A stretch of DNA of 64,000 nt from Shinella zoogloeoides. Lineage in GTDB: Bacteria; Pseudomonadota; Alphaproteobacteria; Rhizobiales; Rhizobiaceae. The notes beneath the pieces are model-generated. The model saw only the letters and a list, made by a program, of their open reading frames with translations, was not told where the DNA came from and did not search any database. The stretch's first letter is position 1, and each line of letters starts with the position of its first letter. Made by a program: the position numbers and the translations under genes. The stretch spans positions 2,607,501-2,671,500 of the forward strand of contig NZ_CP132311.1 in the NCBI RefSeq assembly GCF_030733845.1. Reading direction: 5' to 3'. Below are positions 45,839 through 56,031 of the stretch, piece after piece.

Positions 45839-46948
45839 GTGACGAAAATGCTCCGAGACGAAATTCCGCTCAATCCGCATGTCGCCGGGCTGCCGCCCTA
45901 TAATGCCGGCATGAATATCGCCGCCGCGCAGAAGCATAGCGGCCGGCAAGACATCGCCGCTCTTGCCAGCAACGAGAACCCGGACGGCTGCTCGCCGAAG
46001 GTCGCCGCCGCTCTCGCCGGCCTCAATCCGGCGCGGTACTGCGATCCGGCCTGCACGGCGCTGCGCACGGCCCTCAGCCACAAGCTCGATGTTCCCGCGG
46101 ACCGCATCGTCGTCGGCAACGGCTCGGAGGAGATGATCGCTGCGGTATGCCGCGCCATTCTTCGTCCTGACGCCTTCGTCGCGACGCTCTGTCCCGGCTT
46201 CGGCCTGCACGAGATCGAGGCGCTTGCCAACGGCGCGCGGATCGAGAAGGTTGCCATGCGGGCGGACCTGGATTTCAACATTCCCGCGATCGTTGCCATG
46301 CTTGCGCGCAAACCGGCGATCTTCTTCCTCTCGTCGCCGTCCAATCCTGTCGGGCCGGCGCTCGACCGTGACGGCCTCGCGCGCATTCTCTCGGCGGTTC
46401 CACCACAAACGCTGCTCGTGCTGGACGAGGCCTATTTCGAGTTCACCGACGACGATACACCCGACGGACTTGCCTCCCTTACAAGGACCGATCTCGCCTG
46501 GGTGGTGCTGCGGACCTTTTCCAAGGCCTACGGGCTTGCCGGCCTGCGCGTCGGCTATGCCGTGACGTCGGACCTGCGCCTGGCGCGCGCCATGACCGCC
46601 GCCAAGACACCGTTCAACGTCAATGCCGCCGCGCAGACCGCCGCCCTTGCCGCGCTGGATGACGAAGCGTGGATGCGCGCATCGGTCACCGCACTGAAGC
46701 GGGAACGGCAGCGGGTCTCCCAGCGCGTCGCGACCCTCGGCTTTCGCGTCGCCGGATCGCAGACGAACTTCCTCTTCATCGATGTCGGATGGGACAGCCG
46801 GGCGGCCTTGGATCACTTCCTGTCGAAGGGGATCATCATTAAGCCGTGGAAGGAAGCCGGCTACGAAACCTTCATCCGCGTGACGATCGGCAGCCGCTCA
46901 GAAAACGACCGTTTCATCGAGGCGCTTGCCGCTCTCGCCAAGGAGTGA
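45839..46948 (+). CDS. HisC-like PLP aminotransferase
   Basis: A 369-residue fold-type I aminotransferase of the histidinol-phosphate family. Motifs: LASNENPDGCSP, VVGNGSEEMI, FLSSPSNPVGPALD, LDEAYFEFTDDDTP, and the PLP lysine in RTFSKAYGLAGLRVGYAV. Such enzymes also act on aromatic and other amino acids outside histidine synthesis; its place in a catabolic operon argues against a biosynthetic role. The GTG at 45839 is chosen because AAGGAG lies five bases upstream, while the ATG at 45848 is badly spaced. A short hairpin (GGGGTGC/GCACCCC) precedes the ribosome site. Confidence 0.88.
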   Translation: MTKMLRDEIPLNPHVAGLPPYNAGMNIAAAQKHSGRQDIAALASNENPDGCSPKVAAALAGLNPARYCDPACTALRTALSHKLDVPADRIVVGNGSEEMIAAVCRAILRPDAFVATLCPGFGLHEIEALANGARIEKVAMRADLDFNIPAIVAMLARKPAIFFLSSPSNPVGPALDRDGLARILSAVPPQTLLVLDEAYFEFTDDDTPDGLASLTRTDLAWVVLRTFSKAYGLAGLRVGYAVTSDLRLARAMTAAKTPFNVNAAAQTAALAALDDEAWMRASVTALKRERQRVSQRVATLGFRVAGSQTNFLFIDVGWDSRAALDHFLSKGIIIKPWKEAGYETFIRVTIGSRSENDRFIEALAALAKE

Positions 46949-47016
46949 CGCCCGCAGCGCCGCTCCAATTGAACAAGACAGAACAGCGGCCGATCCACGG
47001 CCCAAGGGAACGAACC

Positions 47017-49029
47017 ATGAGCGCAAACGCAAGTCTGCCCAAAGCGAACCGGGAGCCAAATCGCATGTCCCCATCGACGCCATCCGGCCTGTTTTCCGGC
47101 GACTATTCCGCTCTGCGCGCCCGGTTCCTCGCCGCCGCGCGCACGGCCGGGGCGAGCCTCGTCGAATATCTGCACCCGTTGCACGGCCCCGATGGCGAGC
47201 GGCTTGCAACCGATGTCGCCTATCTCGGACGCAACGATGCCCGCAAGCTCATGGTGCTGATTTCCGGCACCCATGGGGTCGAAGGCCCGTTCGGCTCGGC
47301 CTGTCAGACCGCCTGGCTCTCCCAGAACACACCCTGGCAGCTTCCCGACGATACCGCCGTCCTCGCAATCCACCTGATCAACCCCTGGGGCACCGCATGG
47401 TCGCGCCGGGTGAATGAAGACAATGTCGACCTCAACCGCAACTTCATCGACTGGCAGAAGGCGCCGCCGAAAAACGAGCGCTATGGCACGCTGCACGGCG
47501 CGCTCGTCTGTCCAGCGCTGGAAGGGCCGGCGCATGACACGGCCATGGAGGCCTATGAAGAGGTCAAGCGGCGTTCCGGCGGCTATGCCGGCCTTGCTCC
47601 GATCATCGAAGCCGGTCAGTACGATTTTCCGGATGGATTGTTCTATGGCGGCGACGGCCCCGTCTGGTCCAACCGCACCCTGATCGACATCCTCACGACC
47701 TTGGCGCAGCAGGCGAGCGAGGTGGTCGTTTTCGACCTGCACACAGGCGCCGGTCCCTATGGCTATCCGGCGCTGCTCTCCGTCGCCGAAAGCGAGCATG
47801 CCGGCCTGGATTGGGGACGCGGCATCTTCGGCCCTGCCCTTTCCATCGTCGTCACCGGCGCAAACGCGACCACGGATACCGGCATTGCCGCGACCGCGAC
47901 CGGTTATGTCTCAGCGGCCGTGCGAACCGCGCTGCCGAAGGCGCGTGTCCTGCCGCTGGTCGTCGAATGCGGCACGCTTGATGGCGCCACCGTTTCAGAC
48001 GCGGTGCAGGCCGACAACTGGCTTCATCTGTTCGGCAAGGTCGATACGCCGCTCGGCGGCAGGATAAAGAAAACCCTGCGCGCCGCCTTCATTCCCGAAG
48101 ACGCAGATTGGCAGCGTGCATGCCTTGCCGCGTCGCTGCGCCATTTCGACCGCGCCTTCGCCGACCTCAAGGCGGTCGGCGGTGCCGGTCCGGAAAAAAC
48201 GGTTCCGGCGGCAGCGGCCGTGACCATCGTCGCCCATCCGGACGTCAACGGCCCGAGGCTTGCCGAACGGCCGGCGATCGAGGTGCACGGCATCCACAAG
48301 CGTTTCGGCATCCTGCCCGTGCTGAACGGCGTCAGCGTCTCCGCGCAGCCGGGTGAGGTCGTGTCGATGATCGGCTCCTCCGGTTCGGGGAAAAGCACCT
48401 TTCTGCGATGCATCAACCTCCTAGAACAACCGAACGACGGACGCATCGTCATCGACGGCGAGGAAATCCGCATGAAGAAGACGGCGGACGGCAGTGCCGT
48501 CCCGGCCGACATGCGGCAGGTCGAGCGCATCCGCTCGCGGGTCGGCATGGTGTTCCAGAACTTCAATCTCTGGCCGCACATGACCGTGCTCGAAAACATC
48601 GTCGAGGCGCCGCTGCATGTGCTGAAGGAAGAGCGGCAGGCGACCGTCGATCATGCCCATGCGTTGCTGAAGAAGGTCGGCCTCTCCGACAAGCATGCTC
48701 AATACCCCGGCCAGCTTTCGGGCGGCCAGCAGCAGCGCGCCGCCATCGCCCGCACGCTTGCGATGCGCCCGAAACTCATCCTGCTCGACGAACCGACCTC
48801 CGCGCTCGATCCCGAGCTGGTCGGCGAGGTACTGCGGGTGATCCGGCAACTGGCCGAAGAAGGAAACACGATGATCCTCGTGACGCACGAAATGCAGTTC
48901 GCGCGCGAGGTCTCGCACAAGATCCTCTTCCTCCATCAGGGAAAGGTGGAGGAAGAGGGTGCCCCAGCGGAGGTGTTCACCAATCCGCGCTCAGAACGCA
49001 TGCGCCAGTTCCTGGCCCGGACGTTCTGA
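47017..49029 (+). CDS. Fusion of DUF2817 (M14-type) hydrolase and amino-acid ABC transporter ATPase
   Basis: A 670-residue two-domain protein. Residues about 25-395 are a DUF2817 zinc-carboxypeptidase/deacylase-like domain with [12 protein letters not shown] (ligands H86, E89), [13 protein letters not shown] (H242) and VVECGT (E317, the catalytic-Glu position). Residues about 424-670 are a GlnQ/HisP-type ATPase with Walker [10 protein letters not shown] (453-461), signature LSGGQQQR, Walker [15 protein letters not shown] and LVTHEMQF. The two are normally separate genes. A linker of about 30 residues ([20 protein letters not shown]) joins them and contains an A6 tract at 48194-48199, where a one-base slip would give GTGA-overlapping genes. 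AAGGGAAC precedes ATG 47017. The binding protein and permeases follow, so the ATPase half is in context. Confidence 0.85.
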   Translation: MSANASLPKANREPNRMSPSTPSGLFSGDYSALRARFLAAARTAGASLVEYLHPLHGPDGERLATDVAYLGRNDARKLMVLISGTHGVEGPFGSACQTAWLSQNTPWQLPDDTAVLAIHLINPWGTAWSRRVNEDNVDLNRNFIDWQKAPPKNERYGTLHGALVCPALEGPAHDTAMEAYEEVKRRSGGYAGLAPIIEAGQYDFPDGLFYGGDGPVWSNRTLIDILTTLAQQASEVVVFDLHTGAGPYGYPALLSVAESEHAGLDWGRGIFGPALSIVVTGANATTDTGIAATATGYVSAAVRTALPKARVLPLVVECGTLDGATVSDAVQADNWLHLFGKVDTPLGGRIKKTLRAAFIPEDADWQRACLAASLRHFDRAFADLKAVGGAGPEKTVPAAAAVTIVAHPDVNGPRLAERPAIEVHGIHKRFGILPVLNGVSVSAQPGEVVSMIGSSGSGKSTFLRCINLLEQPNDGRIVIDGEEIRMKKTADGSAVPADMRQVERIRSRVGMVFQNFNLWPHMTVLENIVEAPLHVLKEERQATVDHAHALLKKVGLSDKHAQYPGQLSGGQQQRAAIARTLAMRPKLILLDEPTSALDPELVGEVLRVIRQLAEEGNTMILVTHEMQFAREVSHKILFLHQGKVEEEGAPAEVFTNPRSERMRQFLARTF

Positions 49030-49082
49030 CAACCGCCGGCCTCAACCACCCGACAACAAAGCTCAACATGGGGAACCAAAAC

Positions 49083-49880
49083 ATGAAGCTGAAAACTCTG
49101 CTGCTCGCCGCCTGTTTCGCCGCTGGCATCACCGCCGCCCAGGCCGCCGAAGGTGAATTGTCCATCGGAACAGAGGGCGCCTATCCGCCATGGAGCATGG
49201 CCGATGCCGCCGGCAATGTCACCGGCTTCGATGCCGATGTCGGCAACCTGCTCTGCGCCAAGCTGGAGATGAAGTGCCAGTTCGTCGTGCAGGCCTTCGA
49301 CGGCCTGATTCCGGCCCTGAAGGCCAAGCGTTTCGACATCATCATTTCGGGCATGTCGATCACCGAGGATCGCAAGAAGGAGATCAACTTTTCGATCGGT
49401 TACGCCGAACTCGCCAACATGTTCGTCGTACCGAAGACCTCGACACTCGTCGGCATCACCGATCTCGATGGACTTATCACGGCGCTGGACGGGAAGAAGG
49501 TGGGCGTGCAGGCCGGCACGACCCATGCGCACTACCTCGAGAAGAAGGTGCCAAACGCCGACCTAAAGACCTATGACACGCTCGACCAGATGCAGATCGA
49601 TATTGCCAGCGGCCGTATCGATGCAGCATTCGCAGATCGATCGGCGCTCGACGACTTCCTGAACAAACCCGAAGGCAAGGATTTTCAGTTGGTCGACGTC
49701 AACGTTCCGAGTTCGTCTGACCCGACATTGGGTGAAGGCATTGGTGTTGGAATCGCCCAGGAAAACACCGAGCTGAAGGCCCGCATCGACACGGCGCTTT
49801 GCGAACTGGTCTCCGACGGTTCGATCGGCAAGGCGAGCCAGACCTGGTTCAAGACGGACATCTCCCGCCCCTGCAAGTAA
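49083..49880 (+). CDS. Polar amino-acid ABC transporter substrate-binding protein
   Basis: A 265-residue periplasmic binding protein. Signal MKLKTLLLAACFAAGITAAQA, then ELSIGTEGAYPPWSMADAAGNVTGFDADVGNLL, the SBP_bac_3 opening, and FDGLIPALKAKRFDIIISGMSITEDRKK. This is the lysine/arginine/ornithine/histidine and opine-type cluster, whose ligands are basic or modified amino acids. The ATG at 49083 has GGGGAACC upstream. It follows the fused ATPase gene by 53 bases. The ligand is probably the operon's substrate, which remains unknown. Confidence 0.92.
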   Translation: MKLKTLLLAACFAAGITAAQAAEGELSIGTEGAYPPWSMADAAGNVTGFDADVGNLLCAKLEMKCQFVVQAFDGLIPALKAKRFDIIISGMSITEDRKKEINFSIGYAELANMFVVPKTSTLVGITDLDGLITALDGKKVGVQAGTTHAHYLEKKVPNADLKTYDTLDQMQIDIASGRIDAAFADRSALDDFLNKPEGKDFQLVDVNVPSSSDPTLGEGIGVGIAQENTELKARIDTALCELVSDGSIGKASQTWFKTDISRPCK

Positions 49881-49957
49881 CGCCAACATGGTGTCTCCCG
49901 GATATCGTCCGGGGACATTGCCTCCGACAGGACAACAGACAGGTTTGGGCAGGTCCG

Positions 49958-50665
49958 ATGGAATTTGGATTATGGCAGGTATGGGAGGGCGGCTGGATCG
50001 CCGCAATCCTGCGCGGCGCGGCGATCACCATCGCGGTCGGTGTCGCGAGCATGGCATTCGGCATTGTCATCGGCATTGCCTGCGGCCTGATCAAATGGGC
50101 GCGGCTCTTCCCGCTGACGCTGGCGGTGGATTTCTACACGTCGATCGTGCGCGGCGTGCCCGAACTCCTGATCATCTATCTTCTCTTCTTCTCCTCCGTC
50201 GAATTCGTGGGACAGATCGCCGCCGCCTTCGGCTATGAGGGGCTGGCCGGCAACGGCTACGCCTTCATCATCGCCGTCATCGCGATCGCGGCCATATCGG
50301 GCGCCTACTCCACCGAGGTCGTGCGCGGCGCGCTTGCCGCCATTCCCGGCGGCCATATCGAGGCCGCCCGCGCGCTCGGCATTCCCGGCAGGCGCATCTT
50401 TCGCCGGATCATAGCACCGCAGATGCTGAGGATTGCCGTGCCCGGCATGAACAATGTCTGGCAGACGACCATCAAGGATACCGCCCTCGTCTCCGTCGTC
50501 GGCCTGCAGGAACTGATGCGTGCTGCCTTCGTCGGCGCCGGCTCCACGCGCCATCCCTTCATTTTCTACTTCATCGCGGCTGTCGTCTATCTCGTCATCA
50601 CGCTGGTCAGCCAGGGTGGTTTCGACCGGATCGAGCGCCTTCTGCGCCCCCGCACGAGGACATAG
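49958..50665 (+). CDS. Polar amino-acid ABC transporter permease (HisQ type)
   Basis: A 235-residue inner-membrane permease, with AGRRIFRRIIAPQMLR-like loop (EAARALGIPGRRIFRRIIAPQ) as ATPase contact and five helices. The VRGVPELLIIYLLFF segment is typical of the HisM/ArtM/OccQ type. The ATG at 49958 follows GGGCAGGTCCG. It is the first of two permeases and ends four bases before the next start. Earlier in-frame codons overlap the binding-protein gene. Confidence 0.93.
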   Translation: MEFGLWQVWEGGWIAAILRGAAITIAVGVASMAFGIVIGIACGLIKWARLFPLTLAVDFYTSIVRGVPELLIIYLLFFSSVEFVGQIAAAFGYEGLAGNGYAFIIAVIAIAAISGAYSTEVVRGALAAIPGGHIEAARALGIPGRRIFRRIIAPQMLRIAVPGMNNVWQTTIKDTALVSVVGLQELMRAAFVGAGSTRHPFIFYFIAAVVYLVITLVSQGGFDRIERLLRPRTRT

Positions 50666-50668
50666 GCC

Positions 50669-51355
50669 ATGGATCTCGATCTCATCCAGCTTGCCGTTCC
50701 GACCCTTGCCAAGGGATTGTGGCTGACCGCCGTCCTGACGCTTGCCGCCGTCGCCATCGGCTTCAACCTCGGCCTTGCGCTCGCCGTCATGCGGCTTTCG
50801 AAAAACCGATTCGTGAGCGGTTTCGCCAAGGGCTACAGCACCGTCTTCCGGGGAACGCCGTTGCTCGTCCAGCTCTTCCTCTTCTACTACGGCCTCGGCC
50901 AGATTGCCTTCGTGCGCGACAACCCCGTCCTCTGGTGGGTCATCGGCGACGGCGTTCATTGCGCCGTGATGGCATTGGCGCTCAACACCGCCGCCTATAC
51001 GTCGGAAATCCTGCGCGGCGGCCTCCTGTCGATCCCGGGCGGCCTCGTCGAGGCGGCGCAGGCCTGCGGCATGTCGCGGCTCCTGTGTTTTCGCCGGATC
51101 ACGTTCCCACTGGCCATAAGGCAGGCCTTGCCGGCCTATGGCAACGAGCTCGTGCTCGTCGTCAAAGGAACGAGCCTCGCCTCGACCATCACCGTGCTGG
51201 AAATCACCGGCCATGCGAAACGCCTGATGAGCCAGACCTATGCGATCCTTGAGGTCTTCGCCATCGCCGGCATGCTCTACCTCCTGATCAATCTGGTGTT
51301 GATCACCCTTGTTCGGCTGCTGGAAGCCAGCCTGACGCGCTACGTGCCGAGGTAG
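50669..51355 (+). CDS. Polar amino-acid ABC transporter permease (HisM type)
   Basis: A 228-residue second permease: [20 protein letters not shown] start, [19 protein letters not shown], and the EAA loop [22 protein letters not shown]. Together with the previous gene it builds the channel of an importer for opine- or basic-amino-acid-like molecules. It starts three bases after the first permease's stop. The dehydrogenase gene begins 41 bases after its stop, so the operon probably continues into formaldehyde oxidation. Confidence 0.93.
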   Translation: MDLDLIQLAVPTLAKGLWLTAVLTLAAVAIGFNLGLALAVMRLSKNRFVSGFAKGYSTVFRGTPLLVQLFLFYYGLGQIAFVRDNPVLWWVIGDGVHCAVMALALNTAAYTSEILRGGLLSIPGGLVEAAQACGMSRLLCFRRITFPLAIRQALPAYGNELVLVVKGTSLASTITVLEITGHAKRLMSQTYAILEVFAIAGMLYLLINLVLITLVRLLEASLTRYVPR

Positions 51356-51396
51356 CCAAATCTCTGAAACGACGGATACTCTGGAAGGAAAACACC

Positions 51397-52524
<1,128 letters not shown>

Positions 52525-52641
52525 GCGCGGATTCAGGACCGCCGGCACTGCAGCAATCCATTCAACGCACCGTCGCGCCAGCGCCGGCGGTGCCTGTGAT
52601 CGGCCGCGCATACCGCGCCGGCCATGAAGGAGGAGAAGCCC

Positions 52642-53214
52642 ATGCCAAGCATCGCGATACATCCATCCCTCGACAGCGGGTTCAAGGCGACGAATGCCGC
52701 CTTTTCCGGCGGCACGCTCGTCTGCAATTGCGCGAGCAATACCGTGAAGGTTCGCATCAAGGGCGATATCGCCCATAACCATGCCTGCGGCTGCACCAAA
52801 TGCTGGAAGCCTGACGGCGCGGTTTTCTCGGTCGTCGCCGTCGCGCCGACCGAGAATGTCGAAGTGCTTGAAAACGGCGACAAGCTCGCCGTCGTGGACC
52901 CGGCTGCCCTCATCCAGCGGCATGCCTGCCAGGCGTGCGGCGTGCATCTCTACGGCCCGGTCGAGCGCGACCATCCGTTCAAGGGCCTGTCCTTCGTGCA
53001 TCCGGAGCGTTTCGAAGAGAGCGGCTGGGCGAAGCCTGGATTTGCGGCCTTCGTCTCCTCGATCATCGAGAGCGGCTACGACCCGGCGCAGATGGACAGC
53101 GTTCGGACCCGGTTGCGCGAACTCGGTCTCGCGCCCTACGACTGCCTCAACCCCGCCTTGATGGACTACATCGCCACCTGGACGGCGAAGAAAAACGGCA
53201 CGCTTCACGCCTAA
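52642..53214 (+). CDS. gfa: S-(hydroxymethyl)glutathione synthase
   Basis: A 190-residue Gfa-type protein: [20 protein letters not shown] start, the zinc cysteines in [20 protein letters not shown] and [14 protein letters not shown], and the [17 protein letters not shown] segment. It speeds the combination of glutathione and formaldehyde to the substrate of the dehydrogenase upstream. The ATG at 52642 has AAGGAGGAGAAG upstream; an ATG at 52624 in frame is less well placed. It is 117 bases after the dehydrogenase gene and probably co-transcribed. Confidence 0.93.
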   Translation: MPSIAIHPSLDSGFKATNAAFSGGTLVCNCASNTVKVRIKGDIAHNHACGCTKCWKPDGAVFSVVAVAPTENVEVLENGDKLAVVDPAALIQRHACQACGVHLYGPVERDHPFKGLSFVHPERFEESGWAKPGFAAFVSSIIESGYDPAQMDSVRTRLRELGLAPYDCLNPALMDYIATWTAKKNGTLHA

Positions 53215-53277
53215 TGCCCTGAACCTCCCAAGATCAGCCTCTCCCTCTTTCCCGATGCCATCGACAGGATCTGTCCA

Positions 53278-54687
53278 ATGCACCGTCTGAAGCCCGAATT
53301 CACCGCAGAAGTCCGCAACATCGTCGGCGAGGGAAACTTCAGGGAGGGAGAGGCGGTCGCCATGATCGATTACGGCGTGGCGCCGGAAAATCTCGACGCC
53401 GGCGCCGTCGTCCTCCCCGGCACGACCGAGGAGGTTGCCGCCATCGTCCAATGCTGCCGCGCCCACGGCGTCCCGCTTGTCACGCATGGCGGTCGAACCG
53501 GGCTCGTGGGCGGCGGTCTGTCGAAAACGGGAGAACTGGTGCTCTCCACCGCCCGGCTCAATCGCATCCTGCATCTCTGCCCCGTCGAGCGTGTTGCGGT
53601 GGTGGAAGCCGGCGTGACGCTGCAGGCGCTGCAGATGGCGGCCGCGGAGCATCGCCTTGAACCGGGGATCGATCTACCGTCCCGCGGCTCGGCGACGATC
53701 GGCGGCATGACTTCAACGAATGCCGGCGGGATTTCTGCCTTCCGGTTCGGCGTCATGAGGCATCGCATTCTGGGGCTGGAGGCCGTGCTTGCGGATGGCT
53801 CGATCTATTCCGACCTCACCCGCGTTGTGAAAAACTCCGCTGGCTATGATCTGAAACATCTGTTTGTCGGCGCGGAAGGCACGCTCGGCGTGATAACGCG
53901 GATTGCCGTCAAGCTGGAGCCCCAGCCTTTGGCCACTGCAACGGTCCTGTTCGGCCTGGCCTCGGTGGATGCAGCACTCGAGACGGTTCGCCGGGGACTG
54001 GATGCAGAATACGGCCATCTGCGCGCGGCCGAAGCGATCTGGGACAGGTATTTCCGACTGACCTCCCGCCACCATCGCTGGTCGGCTGCGGACTACGCTA
54101 CGGATCACCCCGTCAACCTTCTGATGACGCTTGGCGGCGTCGACGAGACCGCCTTGCAATCGGAGCTCGCACGCGTCTATGAAGTCGTGACTGCCACTCA
54201 ACCCGACACCTCGGCCGTGATCGCATTCTCGGGCGCGCAGGAGGCAGATCTCTGGCGGCTTCGCGAGGACACAGACCTCATCTATCGGCAGCATCCGGGT
54301 GCACCATCCTACGACGTCTCCATTCCCCTCTCGCAGGTGGCGTCCTATCTCGAACGGTGCCTTGCCGATCTGAAGGCGATTGATGCCGCATTCGACCCCT
54401 ACGTCTTTGGCCATCTTGCCGACGGAAACCTCCACATCGTGCTCAACAGCACCGGCAGCGACATTTCGGCGGAAAAGGCGAGTGCCGTCGATGAGGCAAT
54501 CTACCGGAGCATCAGAGAGCTGGGTGGGTCGTTTTCTGCCGAACACGGGATCGGCGCGAAGCGAGTGGTGTCGCTATCGGCTCTGTCCCACCCGGCCAAG
54601 CTCGCCCTGATGCACCGGATCAAGGGCTCGCTCGACGCGCCGGCGCTTCTTAATCCAGGCAAGGTGCTCAAGGCAGTCATGGCCTGA
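53278..54687 (+). CDS. FAD-linked oxidase, D-2-hydroxyacid dehydrogenase type (GlcD/DLD like)
   Basis: A 469-residue flavoenzyme of the FAD_binding_4 plus FAD-oxidase C group. The N-terminal FAD domain holds PGTTEEVAAIVQCCRAHGVP, LVTHGGRTGLVGGGLS and GSATIGGMTSTNAGG, and the C-terminal domain ends SFSAEHGIGAKRV. Relatives oxidise D-lactate, D-2-hydroxyglutarate or glycolate. Here it may oxidise a 2-hydroxyacid formed after transamination in the pathway, which is inference. It begins 63 bases after gfa and is convergent with the GlxA-type regulator, so it ends this rightward operon. Confidence 0.9.
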   Translation: MHRLKPEFTAEVRNIVGEGNFREGEAVAMIDYGVAPENLDAGAVVLPGTTEEVAAIVQCCRAHGVPLVTHGGRTGLVGGGLSKTGELVLSTARLNRILHLCPVERVAVVEAGVTLQALQMAAAEHRLEPGIDLPSRGSATIGGMTSTNAGGISAFRFGVMRHRILGLEAVLADGSIYSDLTRVVKNSAGYDLKHLFVGAEGTLGVITRIAVKLEPQPLATATVLFGLASVDAALETVRRGLDAEYGHLRAAEAIWDRYFRLTSRHHRWSAADYATDHPVNLLMTLGGVDETALQSELARVYEVVTATQPDTSAVIAFSGAQEADLWRLREDTDLIYRQHPGAPSYDVSIPLSQVASYLERCLADLKAIDAAFDPYVFGHLADGNLHIVLNSTGSDISAEKASAVDEAIYRSIRELGGSFSAEHGIGAKRVVSLSALSHPAKLALMHRIKGSLDAPALLNPGKVLKAVMA

Positions 54688-54722
54688 ATAATTGCCAGTT
54701 CGCCACTCGCCACATCCAACTC

Positions 54723-55799
54723 CTAACGATAGGTGCCGTTCGGAGAAGGGAACCTCTCAAACAATATGTTTTTGACGCGGCTCCGCATCTTATTGGGCGT
54801 CATGCCGAAATTGGCCCGAAAACGCCTGCAAAAATGCGAGCTGTTTGCAAAGCCGACGTCGAGCGCAATCTCAATCACGGTCTTGGATGTTCGCTCGACC
54901 AGTTGCGCGGCCTTTTTCATACAGATCTTCTCGTAGGCAGCAGCAGGTGAAACGCCAGTCTTGCTCTGAAATATCCGTTCCAGCTGCCGCCTGGAAAGAC
55001 CGACGCGGTCCGCGATCGTCTCGATTTCAAGCCTGTCGTCCATGTTTTCCTCCATACAGAGGAGCGCCACACGAATGCGGTCGTCGCAGTGAACGGGCAG
55101 AGCGATCGGCGTCCGGCTCTGCAAATCCGAACCTTCTCTGCGCCGATCGAGTTGAAGGATTTCCATGGCATTGCGTTCTGCGCTCTCGCCGACATGCCGC
55201 CGGACCAGCAGTGCGGCAAGATCGGCCACAGCGCTTCCTCCGGCGCACGTCGTTACCTTTCCGTCCTCGACGAAGAGCCGTTGTGAGGTAAGTCGAATCG
55301 CCGGGAAGCGTGCCTTGAATTCGGAATGATGCAGCCAGCTGATACAGGCCGTCTTGCCGTCCAGCAATCCGGAATCGGCAAGAACGAAGCTGCCTGTGCA
55401 GGCACCGATCAGCCTGACACCCTTCTGGAGGGCGCGCTGAAGAAAACTGACGGATTCGGATGGCAATTGTTCCTCAACGCCCAAAAGGCCGCCAATCACG
55501 ACGATATAGTCGAAACGCTCCGGATCACCGAGACTTGTGGTCGGAACAACCTGAACACCGCAGCTTGATCGGATCATATGTGTGTTCGGGCTCAGGACAT
55601 CCCAGTCGCACATGCGACGGCCCGATTTGTCCTCTACGTCGCTGGCGAGCCGCAGGGTATCAACGAATAGTGCAAAGGCGCTCATGGTGAATTGCCGGGC
55701 GAGGAGAAAGCCGACCCTCAGTCGCTTGCCGGGTCCACCATCGGAGCCGTGGTTCTTGCCGCGTCCGGCGACGACATATCCAATTCCACGCTCCAGCAT
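54723..55799 (-). CDS. GlxA-family transcriptional regulator (DJ-1/PfpI + AraC domains)
   Basis: A 358-residue regulator. The N-terminal DJ-1/PfpI-like domain contains VGFLLARQFTMSAFALFVDT and GVRLIGACTGSFVLADSGLL with the reactive-type Cys. The C-terminal AraC helix-turn-helix pair reads IADRVGLSRRQLERIFQSKT and ALDVGFANSSHFCRRFRANF. This architecture is that of GbdR, SouR, CdhR and ArgR-like regulators of glycine betaine, sarcosine, carnitine and arginine catabolism in pseudomonads. It is divergent from creatinase, so it probably activates creatine catabolism. ATG 55799 has GGGGAGAG upstream. Confidence 0.92.
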   Translation of the reverse strand: MLERGIGYVVAGRGKNHGSDGGPGKRLRVGFLLARQFTMSAFALFVDTLRLASDVEDKSGRRMCDWDVLSPNTHMIRSSCGVQVVPTTSLGDPERFDYIVVIGGLLGVEEQLPSESVSFLQRALQKGVRLIGACTGSFVLADSGLLDGKTACISWLHHSEFKARFPAIRLTSQRLFVEDGKVTTCAGGSAVADLAALLVRRHVGESAERNAMEILQLDRRREGSDLQSRTPIALPVHCDDRIRVALLCMEENMDDRLEIETIADRVGLSRRQLERIFQSKTGVSPAAAYEKICMKKAAQLVERTSKTVIEIALDVGFANSSHFCRRFRANFGMTPNKMRSRVKNILFERFPSPNGTYR

Positions 55800-55916
55800 C
55801 GGCTCTCCCCGCTTCCAAAACGACGGCCGATCGCGGCCCTCTCTTGCTGGAAACCTATAGAAGGAGATACCGCGACGGAAATTTCCTTCGCAAATGACGG
55901 CATTAGCAATCTGCAC

Positions 55917-55951
55917 GAAGTTCGAATTCCTTATGCCCGCATTGGAACTTC
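55917..55951. promoter_or_regulatory. Spaced inverted repeat in the regulator/creatinase divergent promoter
   Basis: GAAGTTC (55917-55923) and GAACTTC (55945-55951) form a perfect 7-bp inverted repeat with a 21-base spacer, in the 232-base gap between the GlxA-type gene and creatinase. It is a candidate binding site; AraC-type proteins more often use direct repeats, so confidence is low. Confidence 0.35.
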
Positions 55952-56031
55952 TAATTTTCCAGCAGCCACGAAGCTTCCTACCCTCAGTTTCGTCGAACAG
56001 GGCGATTGGCCGCCAAGAAGGAGTTTTTCAC

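Noticed and set aside
44534..46816. 760-codon minus-strand frame opposite the Rieske, reductase and aminotransferase genes
   Set aside because: It spans three well-supported genes on the other strand and shows no domain.
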